From an uncultured Caryophanales bacterium (GTDB lineage Bacteria > Bacillota_I > Bacilli_A > RF39 > UBA660), in assembly GCA_947571655.1 (NCBI GenBank), contig CANOYR010000005.1, positions 1-64,000 on the forward strand: 64,000 bases of DNA. Direction: 5' to 3'. The translations under genes were made by a program, and so were the position numbers. Shown here in pieces: positions 54,877 through 64,000 of the stretch (its first letter is position 1; each line of letters opens with the position of its first letter). The notes below the pieces were generated by a model. The model was not told where the DNA came from and did not search any database. It worked only from the letters and a program-made list of their open reading frames with translations.

Positions 54877-55557
54877 ATGGAAATTTTAAAAGTAAAAGAT
54901 TTATGTAAATCCTATGGAAAAGGGAATACTTTGGTAAAAGCCTTAGATCATGTTTCTTTTTCTGTAGAGCAAGGAGAATTTGTGGCAATTGTTGGTTCTT
55001 CTGGAAGTGGAAAGAGTACTCTTCTTCATTTACTTGGAGGGGTTGATCGTCCTACTAGTGGAGAGATTATTATTGATGGAGAGAATGTATATCAATTAGA
55101 TGAGACGAATCTTGCTATCTTTCGAAGAAGGCAAGTAGGACTGATTTATCAATTTTATAATTTGATTCCTATTCTTAATGTAGAGGAGAATATTACACTT
55201 CCTATTTTATTAGATGGGAGAAAACCAGATGAAAAATATTTGAATGAGCTGATTGATATGCTTAATTTAAAGAAACGGGTTAGTCATTTACCAAATGAAT
55301 TATCTGGTGGACAACAACAAAGAGTATCTATTGGAAGAGCACTCATGAATCGTCCAGCTTTACTTCTTGCTGATGAACCAACAGGAAACTTGGATTCTAA
55401 AGCAAGTAAGGATGTAGTAGAGTTGTTAAAGTTATCCAATGAGAAGTATAAGCAAACAATTATTATGATTACTCATGACTATAATCTAGCGTTGAATGCG
55501 GATCGGATTATTACGATTGATGATGGAAAAATAGTTTCAGATGAGAAGGTAGGGTAA
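54877..55557 (+). CDS. ABC transporter ATPase (MacB/BceA-like)
   Basis: 226 aa, ATG 54877 after GAGAGG. Walker A GSSGSGKSTLLHLL, Q-loop LIYQFYNLIP, signature LSGGQQQRVSIGRAL, Walker B ALLLADEPTGNLDS and H-loop MITHDYNL. Typical of the MacB/LolD/BceA class that powers FtsX-type permeases. Two bases separate it from the permease gene. Confidence 0.94.
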   Translation: MEILKVKDLCKSYGKGNTLVKALDHVSFSVEQGEFVAIVGSSGSGKSTLLHLLGGVDRPTSGEIIIDGENVYQLDETNLAIFRRRQVGLIYQFYNLIPILNVEENITLPILLDGRKPDEKYLNELIDMLNLKKRVSHLPNELSGGQQQRVSIGRALMNRPALLLADEPTGNLDSKASKDVVELLKLSNEKYKQTIIMITHDYNLALNADRIITIDDGKIVSDEKVG

Positions 55558-55559
55558 TT

Positions 55560-58097
55560 ATGAATATTTTAAATAGACTTACGATTCGTCATTTGAAGTT
55601 AAATAAGAAAAGAACAATTGTATCGATTATTGGTATCATTTTATCGACATCTTTAATGGTAGGAATTGGACTTTTATTTTCTACATTGAGGGATAATGCT
55701 CTTCAAGAAACACTGATTAATCAAGGTAGTTATCATTCTATGATTAATGATGTCCATGGCAAGGATATCCAAAAGATTGCTGAAACACCTGAGATTCAAG
55801 ATTATTTTTTAAATGAATTAATTAGTTATGGTAAAATGAGTGATTCTGATGATGAAGACTCTTATATACGAATTGAATCCGCTGATTTGAATTATATGAA
55901 AGAAGTTGAGTTGGTTCGAGGAAGACTTCCTCAAAATGAACATGAAATATTGGTTCCTACTGCTTTTGAAAATGATAGTTTTTTCAAAATGGGGAATAAG
56001 ATTACATTATCTACTGGTGTTTTTTTGATCGATGGTGAAGAGTCCAAAACTAGATGTTGGGATTGCTTTGGATTAGAAGATGAATTCATTGAAAAGAAAA
56101 AGGAAACTTATACGATTGTTGGATTTTATGGAAATAATCCATATGTTTCTTGGAATGATCCTACTGCAATTACAATATTATCGGAAGTATCTTCGAGTGG
56201 AAGTTATAGTGTTTATTTCCATTTTAAACGAATGAAGGATACAGAGAGTGTTACAAATCAGCTGGATGATAAGTATGGGAATGGTGTTATAAAAGTTAAT
56301 TCTTCTTTATTAGGATTATCAGGAATATCTAAATATGACAATATCATTCAAAGTTTAGCAGGAGTTATGATAATTCTTCTTTCCCTAGTTTCGATTGGTT
56401 GTATTATTGTTATTTATAATTCTTTTGCGATTAGTGTATTAGAACGGAAAAAACAATTTGGGTTATTTGCATCGATTGGTGCGACAAAGAAGCAAATTCG
56501 AAAAACTGTTTTATTTGAAGCGGTTGTAGTTGGAGTAATTGGAATTACGCTTGGAGTCTTTGGAGCTTTTTTAGGAATTGGTATTGTGTTAATGATCATT
56601 AACCACTTGATACCTAATATATTAGACGGTGGTTCGCTTCGATTATGCGTTTATCCATTATTTATTATTGTGCCTATTATATTTATGACAATTACTATTT
56701 TTGTTTCTGCGTTGGTTCCAGCAAGGCGTGCTAGTAAAATCAGTCCAATTGAAGCCATTCGATTGAATGATGATATTAAAATGCCTGCAAGAAAGCTAAA
56801 AACCCCAGCATTCATTCGAACTTTGTTTCATGAAGAGGGTGTTATTGCTTATAAAAATATGAAACGTAATAAGAAGAAATATCGTATTACAATTATTTCC
56901 TTATTTATTAGTATTGTTTTGTTTTTATCATTTAGTAGTTATATGCAATTGATGTTTAACGGTGTTACGAGTTTTATATCGAATCCAGGTTTTGATGCTA
57001 CCCTTAATGTACGTGAAACTGATTTAACCGATAAGGATATTCTTAGTTTAAGAAATGAACAAGGAGTAAAGCAATCTTTTTATGGGACTGAATATAGCTT
57101 GATTGCTTCTGGGGATTTAATGCAAAACTTTACAGATTCCTATAAAGAAAGATATGCACCAGGAGAACGTCAATATAGTATGTCTTTATTAGAAGTTCCT
57201 CTTAAGGATTATGAGATTTACAAAATGGATGCAAAAATAGAGAAGGATATCCCGTTAATTTATAATAATTTTAATACAATTATTTATACAAAGAATAGTA
57301 GAAAGTCCTATACGATGAAGAGATTTGCTAGTGATGAAGTTGTCCCTTTTGATTTATGTGAAACTAAGTTTGTAGAAAAAGAAAATGATAAAACAGAAGT
57401 GGATTACTCTTGCGAGAAAAAGGTTTCAGAATATGCTTTTTTAGAACATGATTTCTTTGGGATTCAGGAATATAAAGAAAATGGAGCTCTTTTGATGATT
57501 GTTCCAGAGGGATATTTTGGTGATTTATCAGAATTTAATGATGGAATTCAAAAAATGGTTTATTTTGACTTGGATGATGGTAATGATTTTAATGATAAAA
57601 TAGAGTCATTCATTGAACAAGGTAAGATCAGTGAGAGCGACTATTTTGATATTAGAGAAAGTGTAAGATATACTAGAAATATGATTTTTGTTATTAAGTT
57701 ACTTGTTTATGGATTTATTAGTTTGGTTTCTTTAATTGGAATTACGAGTGTATTTAATACCCTTTATACGAGCATTCATTTAAGAAGAAAGGAATTTGCA
57801 GTGCTTAGAAGTATGGGATTAACAACGAGTGGGTTTAATCGAATGTTATTATTTGAATGTCTTTTCTTTGGAATGAAATCTCTTCTTTATTCTTTACCAG
57901 TAAGTGCCATATTAATTCTTCTTATTAATCGAGTGATGGAAAATGTAAGCTCTGCTGGAGAAATATTGTGGCCGATTGAAAGTATTATTGGAGTTATTTT
58001 TATTGTATTCTTTATCATTTTAATTACAACGATGTACGCAACTAGGAAAATTAAACGAGAAAATATTATGGAAGCCATTCGAGAAGAAAATATATAA
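55560..58097 (+). CDS. FtsX/MacB-type ABC permease
   Basis: 845 aa. One N-terminal helix, an exported domain of about 220 residues, then an FtsX core (ISVLERKKQFGLFASIGATKKQIRKTVLFEA, PARRASKISPIEAIR), a second exported domain and a repeated FtsX core (LRRKEFAVLRSMGLTTSGFNRML...ENIMEAIREENI). Longer than BceB (about 650), with Cys pairs in the exported parts (CWDC, CETK...SCEK). Probably removes or senses envelope-targeting peptides together with the kinase. Confidence 0.9.
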   Translation: MNILNRLTIRHLKLNKKRTIVSIIGIILSTSLMVGIGLLFSTLRDNALQETLINQGSYHSMINDVHGKDIQKIAETPEIQDYFLNELISYGKMSDSDDEDSYIRIESADLNYMKEVELVRGRLPQNEHEILVPTAFENDSFFKMGNKITLSTGVFLIDGEESKTRCWDCFGLEDEFIEKKKETYTIVGFYGNNPYVSWNDPTAITILSEVSSSGSYSVYFHFKRMKDTESVTNQLDDKYGNGVIKVNSSLLGLSGISKYDNIIQSLAGVMIILLSLVSIGCIIVIYNSFAISVLERKKQFGLFASIGATKKQIRKTVLFEAVVVGVIGITLGVFGAFLGIGIVLMIINHLIPNILDGGSLRLCVYPLFIIVPIIFMTITIFVSALVPARRASKISPIEAIRLNDDIKMPARKLKTPAFIRTLFHEEGVIAYKNMKRNKKKYRITIISLFISIVLFLSFSSYMQLMFNGVTSFISNPGFDATLNVRETDLTDKDILSLRNEQGVKQSFYGTEYSLIASGDLMQNFTDSYKERYAPGERQYSMSLLEVPLKDYEIYKMDAKIEKDIPLIYNNFNTIIYTKNSRKSYTMKRFASDEVVPFDLCETKFVEKENDKTEVDYSCEKKVSEYAFLEHDFFGIQEYKENGALLMIVPEGYFGDLSEFNDGIQKMVYFDLDDGNDFNDKIESFIEQGKISESDYFDIRESVRYTRNMIFVIKLLVYGFISLVSLIGITSVFNTLYTSIHLRRKEFAVLRSMGLTTSGFNRMLLFECLFFGMKSLLYSLPVSAILILLINRVMENVSSAGEILWPIESIIGVIFIVFFIILITTMYATRKIKRENIMEAIREENI

Positions 58098-58104
58098 GGT
58101 AAGA

Positions 58105-58147
58105 AAGCTTAAAAATCAGATATCTGATGAATAAGCTTTTTTCTTTT
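58105..58147 (+). terminator. terminator of the Bce-like operon
   Basis: AAAGCTTA pairs with the AAGCTTT stretch around an inner palindrome ATCAGATATCTGAT, followed by TTTTCTTTTTC. Confidence 0.7.
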
Positions 58148-58171
58148 TCATAAGATGTAATGGTGAAGACT

Positions 58172-58888
58172 ATGAAACAAGTTTTGAACAAACATCGTTT
58201 TATTCTTTTAGTATTTTTTCTTATTTTATTTAATATTGCTTTATCGATTCAATTGTATTTCTTGAAAGAAAAAGAGAAAGGTCAAGTTGTTCAAGTGGTC
58301 GGCTTTCAAGAGGTTAATTCAGAAAAGAAAATCGTTGAAGATGAACATCCTTATCAATTGCTGGTTTATTATCCAATTACGAGTTATCCGCTTTTAAATC
58401 AAGAAATTGATCGTAAGATTCAACGACATATTCGTGATTTTAAAAAAGAAATTGCGGATGTAGAGGTGCAATTTGATCAAACTTACAATCTTGATATTTT
58501 GTATCAATCTTATTCATATGAGTCTTATCTTTCTTATATATTTACGATTTTTAAGGATACTGGTGGTGCACATCCTTATTCTTTTTATGATAGTATTTCT
58601 TATGATACTGGGACAAATGAGATTGTTACGATTGATACTTTAATAGAAAAAAATCCAAATTTTTTAGAGATTGTATCTAAAAATATTCGAGAGAAACTTT
58701 CTAAAAATGAGAAAATTGTTAGTTATGATATGATGATTCAGGGAACGGTACCGAAAAAAGAAAATTTTTCTAATTTTGCGATCACTGATAAGGGATATTT
58801 ATTCTTTTTTTCTCCTTATCAGGTAGCTCCTTACAGTTCTGGAAAATTTCAAGTATTGTTACCATATACTTTATTTAAGAATGAATAA
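58172..58888 (+). CDS. RsiV/PdaC-like exported protein (DUF3298)
   Basis: 238 aa. N-terminal membrane helix (about 9-29). The exported domain opens with YQLLVYYPITSYPLLNQEI (DUF4163-like). It continues with FTIFKDTGGAHPYSFYDSISYD and ends with FFFSPYQVAPYSSGKFQVLLPY, the DUF3298 pattern of RsiV and PdaC. RsiV binds lysozyme as an anti-sigma factor, but no sigma factor or deacetylase domain is next to it here. ATG 58172 follows GGTGAAGACT. Confidence 0.75.
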   Translation: MKQVLNKHRFILLVFFLILFNIALSIQLYFLKEKEKGQVVQVVGFQEVNSEKKIVEDEHPYQLLVYYPITSYPLLNQEIDRKIQRHIRDFKKEIADVEVQFDQTYNLDILYQSYSYESYLSYIFTIFKDTGGAHPYSFYDSISYDTGTNEIVTIDTLIEKNPNFLEIVSKNIREKLSKNEKIVSYDMMIQGTVPKKENFSNFAITDKGYLFFFSPYQVAPYSSGKFQVLLPYTLFKNE

Positions 58889-58965
58889 TTATAAAAGTTT
58901 GAAAATATGGATAAAGAAACAGGTGCTTTTTAAAATTGTACATAAGTTATAGTGGGTGAAGAAAA

Positions 58966-59367
58966 ATGTCATTAAACTGGGATATGCTACAAGAATTATT
59001 GATTATTGCGATTTGCTGTAGTACCATTACTGTGGCATTCATTCAGAAAACAAAGAAATTTTGTAAAAATAGTAAGTGGGTAACGGGATATAGTTTTGTT
59101 GTAAATTTAGTTTTTGGATTTATTTTTTCAAAAACTTTTTCCAATTTAAGTACTATTCAAAGTTTATGGGTGGGATTATTTGGTTTTATTGGAGCGGATA
59201 CGATTTATCGAAATTTAGAGGGAAAGCTAACGACTTATACAGATCTTAGGAATGGTAAATCAGAAAATACAGTGGATTCATCAGAAATTTCAAATGATAA
59301 AACGGAAGATACAGAGCGGAAAATAGAAGAAGATAGTGATATTTTAGGAGAGATTTCTCGTGATTAA
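58966..59367 (+). CDS. phage-type holin
   Basis: 133 aa. Hydrophobic helices at about 8-25, 43-58 and 65-80, with VTGYSFVVNLVFGFIFSKTF and LWVGLFGFIGADTIY, then a charged hydrophilic tail of 45 residues. Layout and the directly following endolysin fit a holin of phage origin. Its stop overlaps the endolysin start by 8 bases. No other phage genes are near, so the lysis cassette looks domesticated. Confidence 0.75.
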   Translation: MSLNWDMLQELLIIAICCSTITVAFIQKTKKFCKNSKWVTGYSFVVNLVFGFIFSKTFSNLSTIQSLWVGLFGFIGADTIYRNLEGKLTTYTDLRNGKSENTVDSSEISNDKTEDTERKIEEDSDILGEISRD

Positions 59368-60268
59368 GAATTATATGACATATCCTTTAAAACATATGAG
59401 AATTACGCAAAGCTATTATGGTGATACTTCCCATAGAAAACATTGGGATCATACGGATTATAAAGATTATCCAATTGATGATGCTGGAGAAAATCAAGGA
59501 ATTGAAGCTGTTTATTGTCCTTGTGATGAGATGATTGTAACTGCTGTTAAGGGAGTTTCTAATAGTGCTACTAATACAGTATGGTTGGTATCTACTTCTA
59601 AAGTAGTAACACCAACATTTGAGGATATTGTATTTATGACTTTAACTCATTCTAATGACCAGGATTTGGTAGGTGTTACAGTTGGAAGAAAGTATCAACG
59701 TGGAGAAGTAATTTGTCATGAAGGAACAGATGGAGCAACTGCTAATCATATTCATATTACCTGTGGAAGAGGAAGTAGTAATAATTGGAGAAAAAATAGT
59801 AATGGAAGTTGGGTTATCGAAGGAGATACCAAAAAGCCAGAAGAGGTATTTTATATTGATCGGAGTTTTACAACAGAACTATGGGGTGGATATCTTCCGT
59901 GGCAAACGCTTCCAAGTGATCAAGTCGGAACGCCTGTAGAACGTGATTTAAAAAAAGATCAATTAGAAGTTTTGGTTGATAATTTAAACGCTAGGAAAAT
60001 TCCATCCTTACAGGGGGAAAAGATTGGATATTTAAAACCAGGAATCTATGATTATCAAGAAAAAATAGAGGCAGATGGATATCAATGGTATCAGATTCAA
60101 GATTTCTATATTGCTTACCAAGAAGGTTGGGAAAATCTCTACCCAAAAGAACAATTTGATCAAGAAGAGGAAGAAGAAGTTTCGAGTCCAAAACTTATAT
60201 TTCGTTGTCCAAAAAGTGGAAAATACATTATTTCTTTGAAAGAAGGAGAAGAACTATATTTGTTGTAG
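59360..60268 (+). CDS. M23-type endolysin with SH3-like domain
   Basis: 302 aa, start GTG 59360 after TAGGAGAG. N-terminal metallopeptidase-like domain: MRITQSYYGDTSHRKHWDHT-type opening, VYCPCDEMIVTAV, and ANHIHITCGRG carrying the HxH of M23 enzymes. After about residue 190 a bacterial SH3-like domain (LNARKIPSLQGEKIGYLKPG) for wall binding. No signal peptide, consistent with release through the holin. The TAG stop lies inside a hairpin, and the frame continues into the LamG segment. Confidence 0.85.
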   Translation: MIKNYMTYPLKHMRITQSYYGDTSHRKHWDHTDYKDYPIDDAGENQGIEAVYCPCDEMIVTAVKGVSNSATNTVWLVSTSKVVTPTFEDIVFMTLTHSNDQDLVGVTVGRKYQRGEVICHEGTDGATANHIHITCGRGSSNNWRKNSNGSWVIEGDTKKPEEVFYIDRSFTTELWGGYLPWQTLPSDQVGTPVERDLKKDQLEVLVDNLNARKIPSLQGEKIGYLKPGIYDYQEKIEADGYQWYQIQDFYIAYQEGWENLYPKEQFDQEEEEEVSSPKLIFRCPKSGKYIISLKEGEELYLL

Positions 60269-60282
60269 TTCTTTTCTATTTT
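60249..60282 (+). terminator. hairpin at the endolysin stop
   Basis: AGAACTATA pairs with TGTAGTTCT (one G:T) followed by TTTCTATTTTT. The stop codon TAG is inside the 3' arm. Confidence 0.6.
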
Positions 60283-60952
60283 TATAAAATATGATGACAT
60301 TAATCAGATGGATAGTGTTGGATATACAACCGATGATGAAACTGACATCCCATTTACAAACCAAGTGACAGGGAAAGATTTTTCATTGATAGGTTCCATT
60401 GTAACTAGGAATAGTGAGAATGCAAAAATTGGAAGTCATGTGGGCTGTTTTAGCAATATACCGAATAAAAGAATTAATATTTATGATACAAAGTTAAATC
60501 TAGGGACTAGTGATTTTACGATTAGTTTTTGGTTAAATCCAGATAAAGAAACAGATAATATGGAGTATTCGTCTCCCTTTTCTACTGAAGATAATAGAAA
60601 TGGTACTTTATGTTTTTTTATTAAGGATCGCTCGACCAAAACAATTGTATTCATATCAGGAGTTAATAAGATGCAGTATATAATAAGTACTGATTATGAA
60701 TATATAGTGAATACTTGGACACATTATGTATTGGTTCGAAAAATTGGAATCTTTTATTTTTACGAAAATGGTATTAAAATTGCGGAGAATGCATCGCTTT
60801 CGAATTTTTTTATAGATTTATCCAATTTTTCAATTGGTGGAAATAATGCAGGAGAGCAAAATTTTTATCGAGTATATATGGATGATTTTGTGATTTATAA
60901 TAAGACAATTTATGATGGAAACTTTACACCTCCTGATAATCCTGCTAACTAA
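60269..60952 (+). CDS. LamG/concanavalin-like domain, probably partial
   Basis: The ATG at 60308 gives 214 aa without signal peptide or ribosome site, but homology seems to start earlier (FIKYDDINQMDSVGYTTDD), in the same frame as the endolysin and separated from it only by the TAG at 60266-60268. The domain is LamG-like: LNLGTSDFTISFWLNPDKE, TWTHYVLVRKIG, FYFYENGIKI, and MDDFVIYNKTIYDG. Either the C-terminal part of an endolysin cut by a stop, or a fragment of a phage tail or adhesion protein. Confidence 0.5.
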   Translation, partial: FFSIFIKYDDINQMDSVGYTTDDETDIPFTNQVTGKDFSLIGSIVTRNSENAKIGSHVGCFSNIPNKRINIYDTKLNLGTSDFTISFWLNPDKETDNMEYSSPFSTEDNRNGTLCFFIKDRSTKTIVFISGVNKMQYIISTDYEYIVNTWTHYVLVRKIGIFYFYENGIKIAENASLSNFFIDLSNFSIGGNNAGEQNFYRVYMDDFVIYNKTIYDGNFTPPDNPAN

Positions 60953-61005
60953 TTTTGCGAGTGTAATAAAAAAGTCTTTACAAGGGCTTTCTTTTAGGTA
61001 TATAA

Positions 61006-61249
61006 TCTACTAAAAAGGCGAAGAAATTGAGGAATAAAATTTCTTTTTTGATAGAGAGTCTATGGTTGGTGGAAATAGATAGAAATGGGTTTTATTTGTA
61101 GCGATGGAGCTGAATTTCTGAATTTAAAGTAGGAGATTTCCGGGAAAACTTGGTCCGTTAACCAAAACGAAGAGCATTCTTTTAAGGGAATGAATTAAGG
61201 TGGTACCGCGGGTAATCTCGTCCTTAACATTGTTAGGGAGGAGATTTTT
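61006..61249 (+). promoter_or_regulatory. T-box leader (valine, probable)
   Basis: A Stem I region contains AGAGAGTC and GGTTGGTGGAAA. The conserved T-box AAGGTGGTACCGCGGG is at 61197-61212. A terminator AATCTCGTCCTTA / TAGGGAGGAGATT followed by TTTTT ends at 61249. A likely specifier codon is GTA (61098-61100) before GGAGCTG, which would fit tRNA-Val and the downstream valS. The ribosome site GGGAGGAG of the first gene is inside the terminator 3' arm. Confidence 0.88.
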
Positions 61250-61251
61250 TT

Positions 61252-61995
61252 ATGGATTTTGAAAAGTGTAGAGAGGCCTTTGAGAAGTATGTGGATGCCT
61301 ATGACAAAACAGATAAAGATATTTCTTTAAAATATTATCATAGTTATGCGGTTGCAGATTTGATGGCAGAACTTGGATTTCGTTTAGGATTAACAAAGAA
61401 AGAAATTATTTTAGGAAAGATTATTGGATTACTTCATGATCTTGGTCGATTTGAGCAATTAAAAAGTTTTGGTACTTATAGTGATCAAGCAATCGATCAT
61501 GCAGAAGAGGGGTATCACTATTTATTTAAGGATGGTCATATTAGAGATTTTATGATAGATACTCAATATGATGATGTGATAGAAAGTGCCATTCGTTATC
61601 ATAATAAATTAAAAATTCCACCATTAGAAGGAAAGAAAAAACTTTTTACAGAAATGATTCGTGATATGGATAAGGTGGATATTTATAAACAATGTGCGAT
61701 TCACTATCCTATGGTATTTGATGTTTTAGAATTGAATCAAGAAATTTTAAAGGATTTTAAGGATGAAAAATTAATAAATCGTACAAATAGAGATAGTAAA
61801 AGTGAAACGTTATTAATAACTCTTTCTTTTATTTTTGATATTAATTTTGAAGAGAGTTTTGATATTTTGGTGGAAACTGATAATTTTGATTTGTATTTAA
61901 GTACAGTGGAAGTAAAAGCAAATAGTGAAAATATCTGGAAAAAGATAAAGGAAATTTGTTTTGATAAGATTAACCGAGGGGTTACTTTAAAGTAA
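61252..61995 (+). CDS. HD-domain phosphohydrolase in the valS operon
   Basis: 247 aa, soluble. Metal-binding HD pattern: KYYHSYAVADLMAEL (His), IGLLHDLGRFEQ (HD doublet), HAEEGYHYLF, and IRDMDKVDIYKQC (late Asp). The ATG directly follows the T-box terminator, so expression should rise when tRNA-Val is uncharged. A gap of 27 bases separates it from valS. The substrate is unknown; why it shares the valine signal is unclear. Confidence 0.8.
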   Translation: MDFEKCREAFEKYVDAYDKTDKDISLKYYHSYAVADLMAELGFRLGLTKKEIILGKIIGLLHDLGRFEQLKSFGTYSDQAIDHAEEGYHYLFKDGHIRDFMIDTQYDDVIESAIRYHNKLKIPPLEGKKKLFTEMIRDMDKVDIYKQCAIHYPMVFDVLELNQEILKDFKDEKLINRTNRDSKSETLLITLSFIFDINFEESFDILVETDNFDLYLSTVEVKANSENIWKKIKEICFDKINRGVTLK

Positions 61996-62022
61996 TTTAT
62001 GGAAAAGAAAGAAGGAAAACCA

Positions 62023-64000
62023 ATGTTAGAAAAAAAATATAATCATCAAAAAGTAGAAGAAAATAAATATGAGAAGTGGAAAGAAAAAGGGTATTTTGAA
62101 GCAGGAAAAGATCAGAAAAAAACTCCTTTTTGTATTGTTATCCCTCCTCCTAATGTTACAGGAAAACTTCATTTAGGACACGCTTGGGATACGACACTTC
62201 AAGATATTATGATTCGTTATAAGAGAATGGATGGATACGATGCTTTATGGCTTCCTGGAATGGATCATGCAGGTATCGCAACACAGGCAAAAGTAGATAA
62301 AAAGTTAAAGGAACAGGGGGTAAAACCTCGCGAGATGGACCGCGAAGAATGGCTAAAGTTAGCGTGGGATTGGAAAAAGGAATACTCAGAAAATATTCAT
62401 AACCAGTGGGCAAAATTAGGATTATCTCTGGATTATACAAGAGAACGCTTTACTTTAGATGATGGACTATCGAAAGCTGTTCGAAAAGTATTTGTCGATT
62501 TATATAATGAAGGATTAATCTATCGTGGAGAGCGAATTATTCACTGGGATCCAGAAGCAATGACAGCTCTTTCTAATGAGGAAGTAATCTATAAAGAGGT
62601 AGAGGGAGCCTTTTATCACTTAAAATATTTTATCGAAGGAACCAATGACTATCTAGAAGTCGCAACGACTCGCCCAGAAACGCTATTTGGAGATACCGCA
62701 GTTGCCGTTAATCCGAAAGATGATAGATACAGCCACTTAATTGGTAAAAATGTAGTTTTACCAATCGTAAATAAATTAATTCCAATTGTCGGAGACGAAC
62801 ATGCCGATCCAGAGTTTGGAACGGGTGTTGTTAAAATTACGCCAGCCCATGATCCTAACGACTTTGAGGTAGGAAATCGTCATAATTTAGAAAGAGTCGT
62901 TGTCATGAATCCAGATGCAACGATGAATGAGAATGCTGGAATTTATCAAGGAATGACTCGTGAGGTATGTAGAGAAGCACTTCTAAAGGATTTAAAAGAA
63001 CAAGATTTATTAATTAAAACAGAACTGATGACTCATAGTGTAGGACATAGTGAAAGAACAGATTGTTTGGTAGAACCTTATCTATCTAAACAATGGTTTG
63101 TGAAAATGAGACCTCTTGCAGATCGAGTACTTGAAAATCAAAAGGATAAAAATAAAAAGGTAAATTTTGTTCCTGAACGCTTTGAAAAGGTAATGAATCA
63201 TTGGATGGAGATTACTTATGATTGGTGTATTTCTAGGCAACTTTGGTGGGGACATAGAATTCCTGCATGGTATAAAGGGGAAGAAGTATACGTTGGTTAT
63301 GAAAAGCCAGAAGGAGAAGGATGGGTACAGGATAGTGATGTCCTTGATACTTGGTTTAGTTCTGCTTTATGGCCATTTAGTACCTTGGGTTGGCCAGAAA
63401 ATACTTCTGATTTAAAAAGGTATTATTCAAATAATTGTTTAGTTACAGGATATGATATTATTCCTTTTTGGGTAAATCGAATGACTTTTCAAGGCCTTCA
63501 TTTTACTGGGAAACGGCCATTTAAAGATTGTTTAATTCATGGATTGATTCGTGATAAACAAGGTAGGAAAATGTCGAAATCTTTAGGAAATGGAATTGAT
63601 CCTATGGATGTGATTGAGGAATATGGTGCGGATACCCTTCGTTTTTTCTTAACTACCAATTCTGCTCCTGGTATGGATTTAAGATATGATGAAGAAAAAG
63701 TAAAATCTACTTGGAATTTTATTAATAAATTGTGGAATGCTTCTAGGTTTGTTCTTATGAATTTAGAAGATTTTAAGGAAAGTGATTATACACTAGAAAA
63801 CTTGAAAATTCAGGATCAATGGATTTTAGAAAAGTTAAACGAAGTGATAAAAAATGTTAGAAAGCATATGGATAAATATGAATTTCATCATGTAGGAAAT
63901 GAACTTTATGGTTTTGTCTGGGAAGATTATTGTGATTGGTATATCGAATTATCTAAATCAGAGATGAATCATACGACAAAGAGTGTATTATTGAAAGTAT
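62023..64000 (+). CDS. valS: valyl-tRNA synthetase, 3' end beyond window
   Basis: 659 codons visible, open to the window edge. ATG 62023 follows AAGGA; an in-frame ATG at 61999 has no ribosome site. Motifs: [18 protein letters not shown] (HIGH type), [27 protein letters not shown] (editing domain), [15 protein letters not shown] and [15 protein letters not shown]. Usual length is about 880, so roughly three quarters is present. Second gene after the T-box leader, as expected for its control by uncharged tRNA-Val. Confidence 0.96.
   Translation, partial: MLEKKYNHQKVEENKYEKWKEKGYFEAGKDQKKTPFCIVIPPPNVTGKLHLGHAWDTTLQDIMIRYKRMDGYDALWLPGMDHAGIATQAKVDKKLKEQGVKPREMDREEWLKLAWDWKKEYSENIHNQWAKLGLSLDYTRERFTLDDGLSKAVRKVFVDLYNEGLIYRGERIIHWDPEAMTALSNEEVIYKEVEGAFYHLKYFIEGTNDYLEVATTRPETLFGDTAVAVNPKDDRYSHLIGKNVVLPIVNKLIPIVGDEHADPEFGTGVVKITPAHDPNDFEVGNRHNLERVVVMNPDATMNENAGIYQGMTREVCREALLKDLKEQDLLIKTELMTHSVGHSERTDCLVEPYLSKQWFVKMRPLADRVLENQKDKNKKVNFVPERFEKVMNHWMEITYDWCISRQLWWGHRIPAWYKGEEVYVGYEKPEGEGWVQDSDVLDTWFSSALWPFSTLGWPENTSDLKRYYSNNCLVTGYDIIPFWVNRMTFQGLHFTGKRPFKDCLIHGLIRDKQGRKMSKSLGNGIDPMDVIEEYGADTLRFFLTTNSAPGMDLRYDEEKVKSTWNFINKLWNASRFVLMNLEDFKESDYTLENLKIQDQWILEKLNEVIKNVRKHMDKYEFHHVGNELYGFVWEDYCDWYIELSKSEMNHTTKSVLLKV

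Overview
AT-rich bacterial DNA (visibly around 30% GC). TGA is used as an ordinary stop (mutY and the following NUDIX gene both end in ATGA overlaps) and TGG serves for Trp, so this is not a Mycoplasma-type code. EzrA, LPXTG surface proteins, class B and C sortases, a valS T-box leader, Bce-like and Van-like two-component systems and strong AGGAGG ribosome sites point to a low-GC Firmicute of the Bacilli. An uncultured gut-type lineage near RF39 or Erysipelotrichales would fit, but that placement is inference.

Layout. 1-393: tRNA cluster (Leu, Ser, initiator Met, Asp, Phe). 394-1690: accessory stretch with a probable type I toxin-antitoxin pair, a NUDIX gene without a normal start codon, and a decayed copy of the left edge of the mobile element seen again at 43.6 kb. 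1.8-6.5 kb: sortase-like protein, a murL/murD2 pair (an alternative route for putting D-glutamate into peptidoglycan), and two small conserved proteins. 6.6-8.5 kb: two tRNAs, a tandemly duplicated Xre regulator with a divergent small ORF, and a tiny YjcZ-like membrane protein. 8.9-18.6 kb: repair and housekeeping genes (mutY, NUDIX, exonuclease III, S66 peptidase, class I amidotransferase, pyrG), then an Fe-alcohol dehydrogenase / FIST / aldehyde dehydrogenase operon. 18.8-20.5 kb: ezrA. 20.5-21.6 kb: decayed DNA and tRNA-Ala. 21.8-27.6 kb: lipoprotein, MBOAT acyltransferase and DHHW-type protein (exopolymer O-acylation), then a large surface protein. 27.8-29.8 kb: tRNA-Gln and gltX. 29.9-36.7 kb: sortase-assembled pilus operon. 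36.8-43.5 kb: mostly membrane or poorly known proteins. 43.55-49.75 kb: a mobilizable island at tRNA-Thr, with serine recombinase, MobV relaxase, hairpin-rich oriT-like region, and a translationally coupled cargo pair (HD phosphohydrolase plus unknown 323-aa protein). 50.4-58.1 kb: VanY-VanR-VanS-like genes, then a Bce-like RR/HK/ABC transporter set. 58.2-61 kb: RsiV/DUF3298-like protein, holin, M23 endolysin and a LamG fragment. 61-64 kb: T-box leader, HD-domain gene and valS running off the window.

How it fits together. Much of the window concerns the cell envelope: murL/murD2, the S66 and VanY peptidases, EzrA, pilus and sortases, MBOAT/DHHW acylation, and two envelope-stress two-component systems. 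The best candidates for undescribed biology are the HD plus 323-aa cargo pair in the MobV island, the murL/murD2 route in a Firmicute, and the convergent toxin/antisense RNA locus beside the first tRNA cluster.
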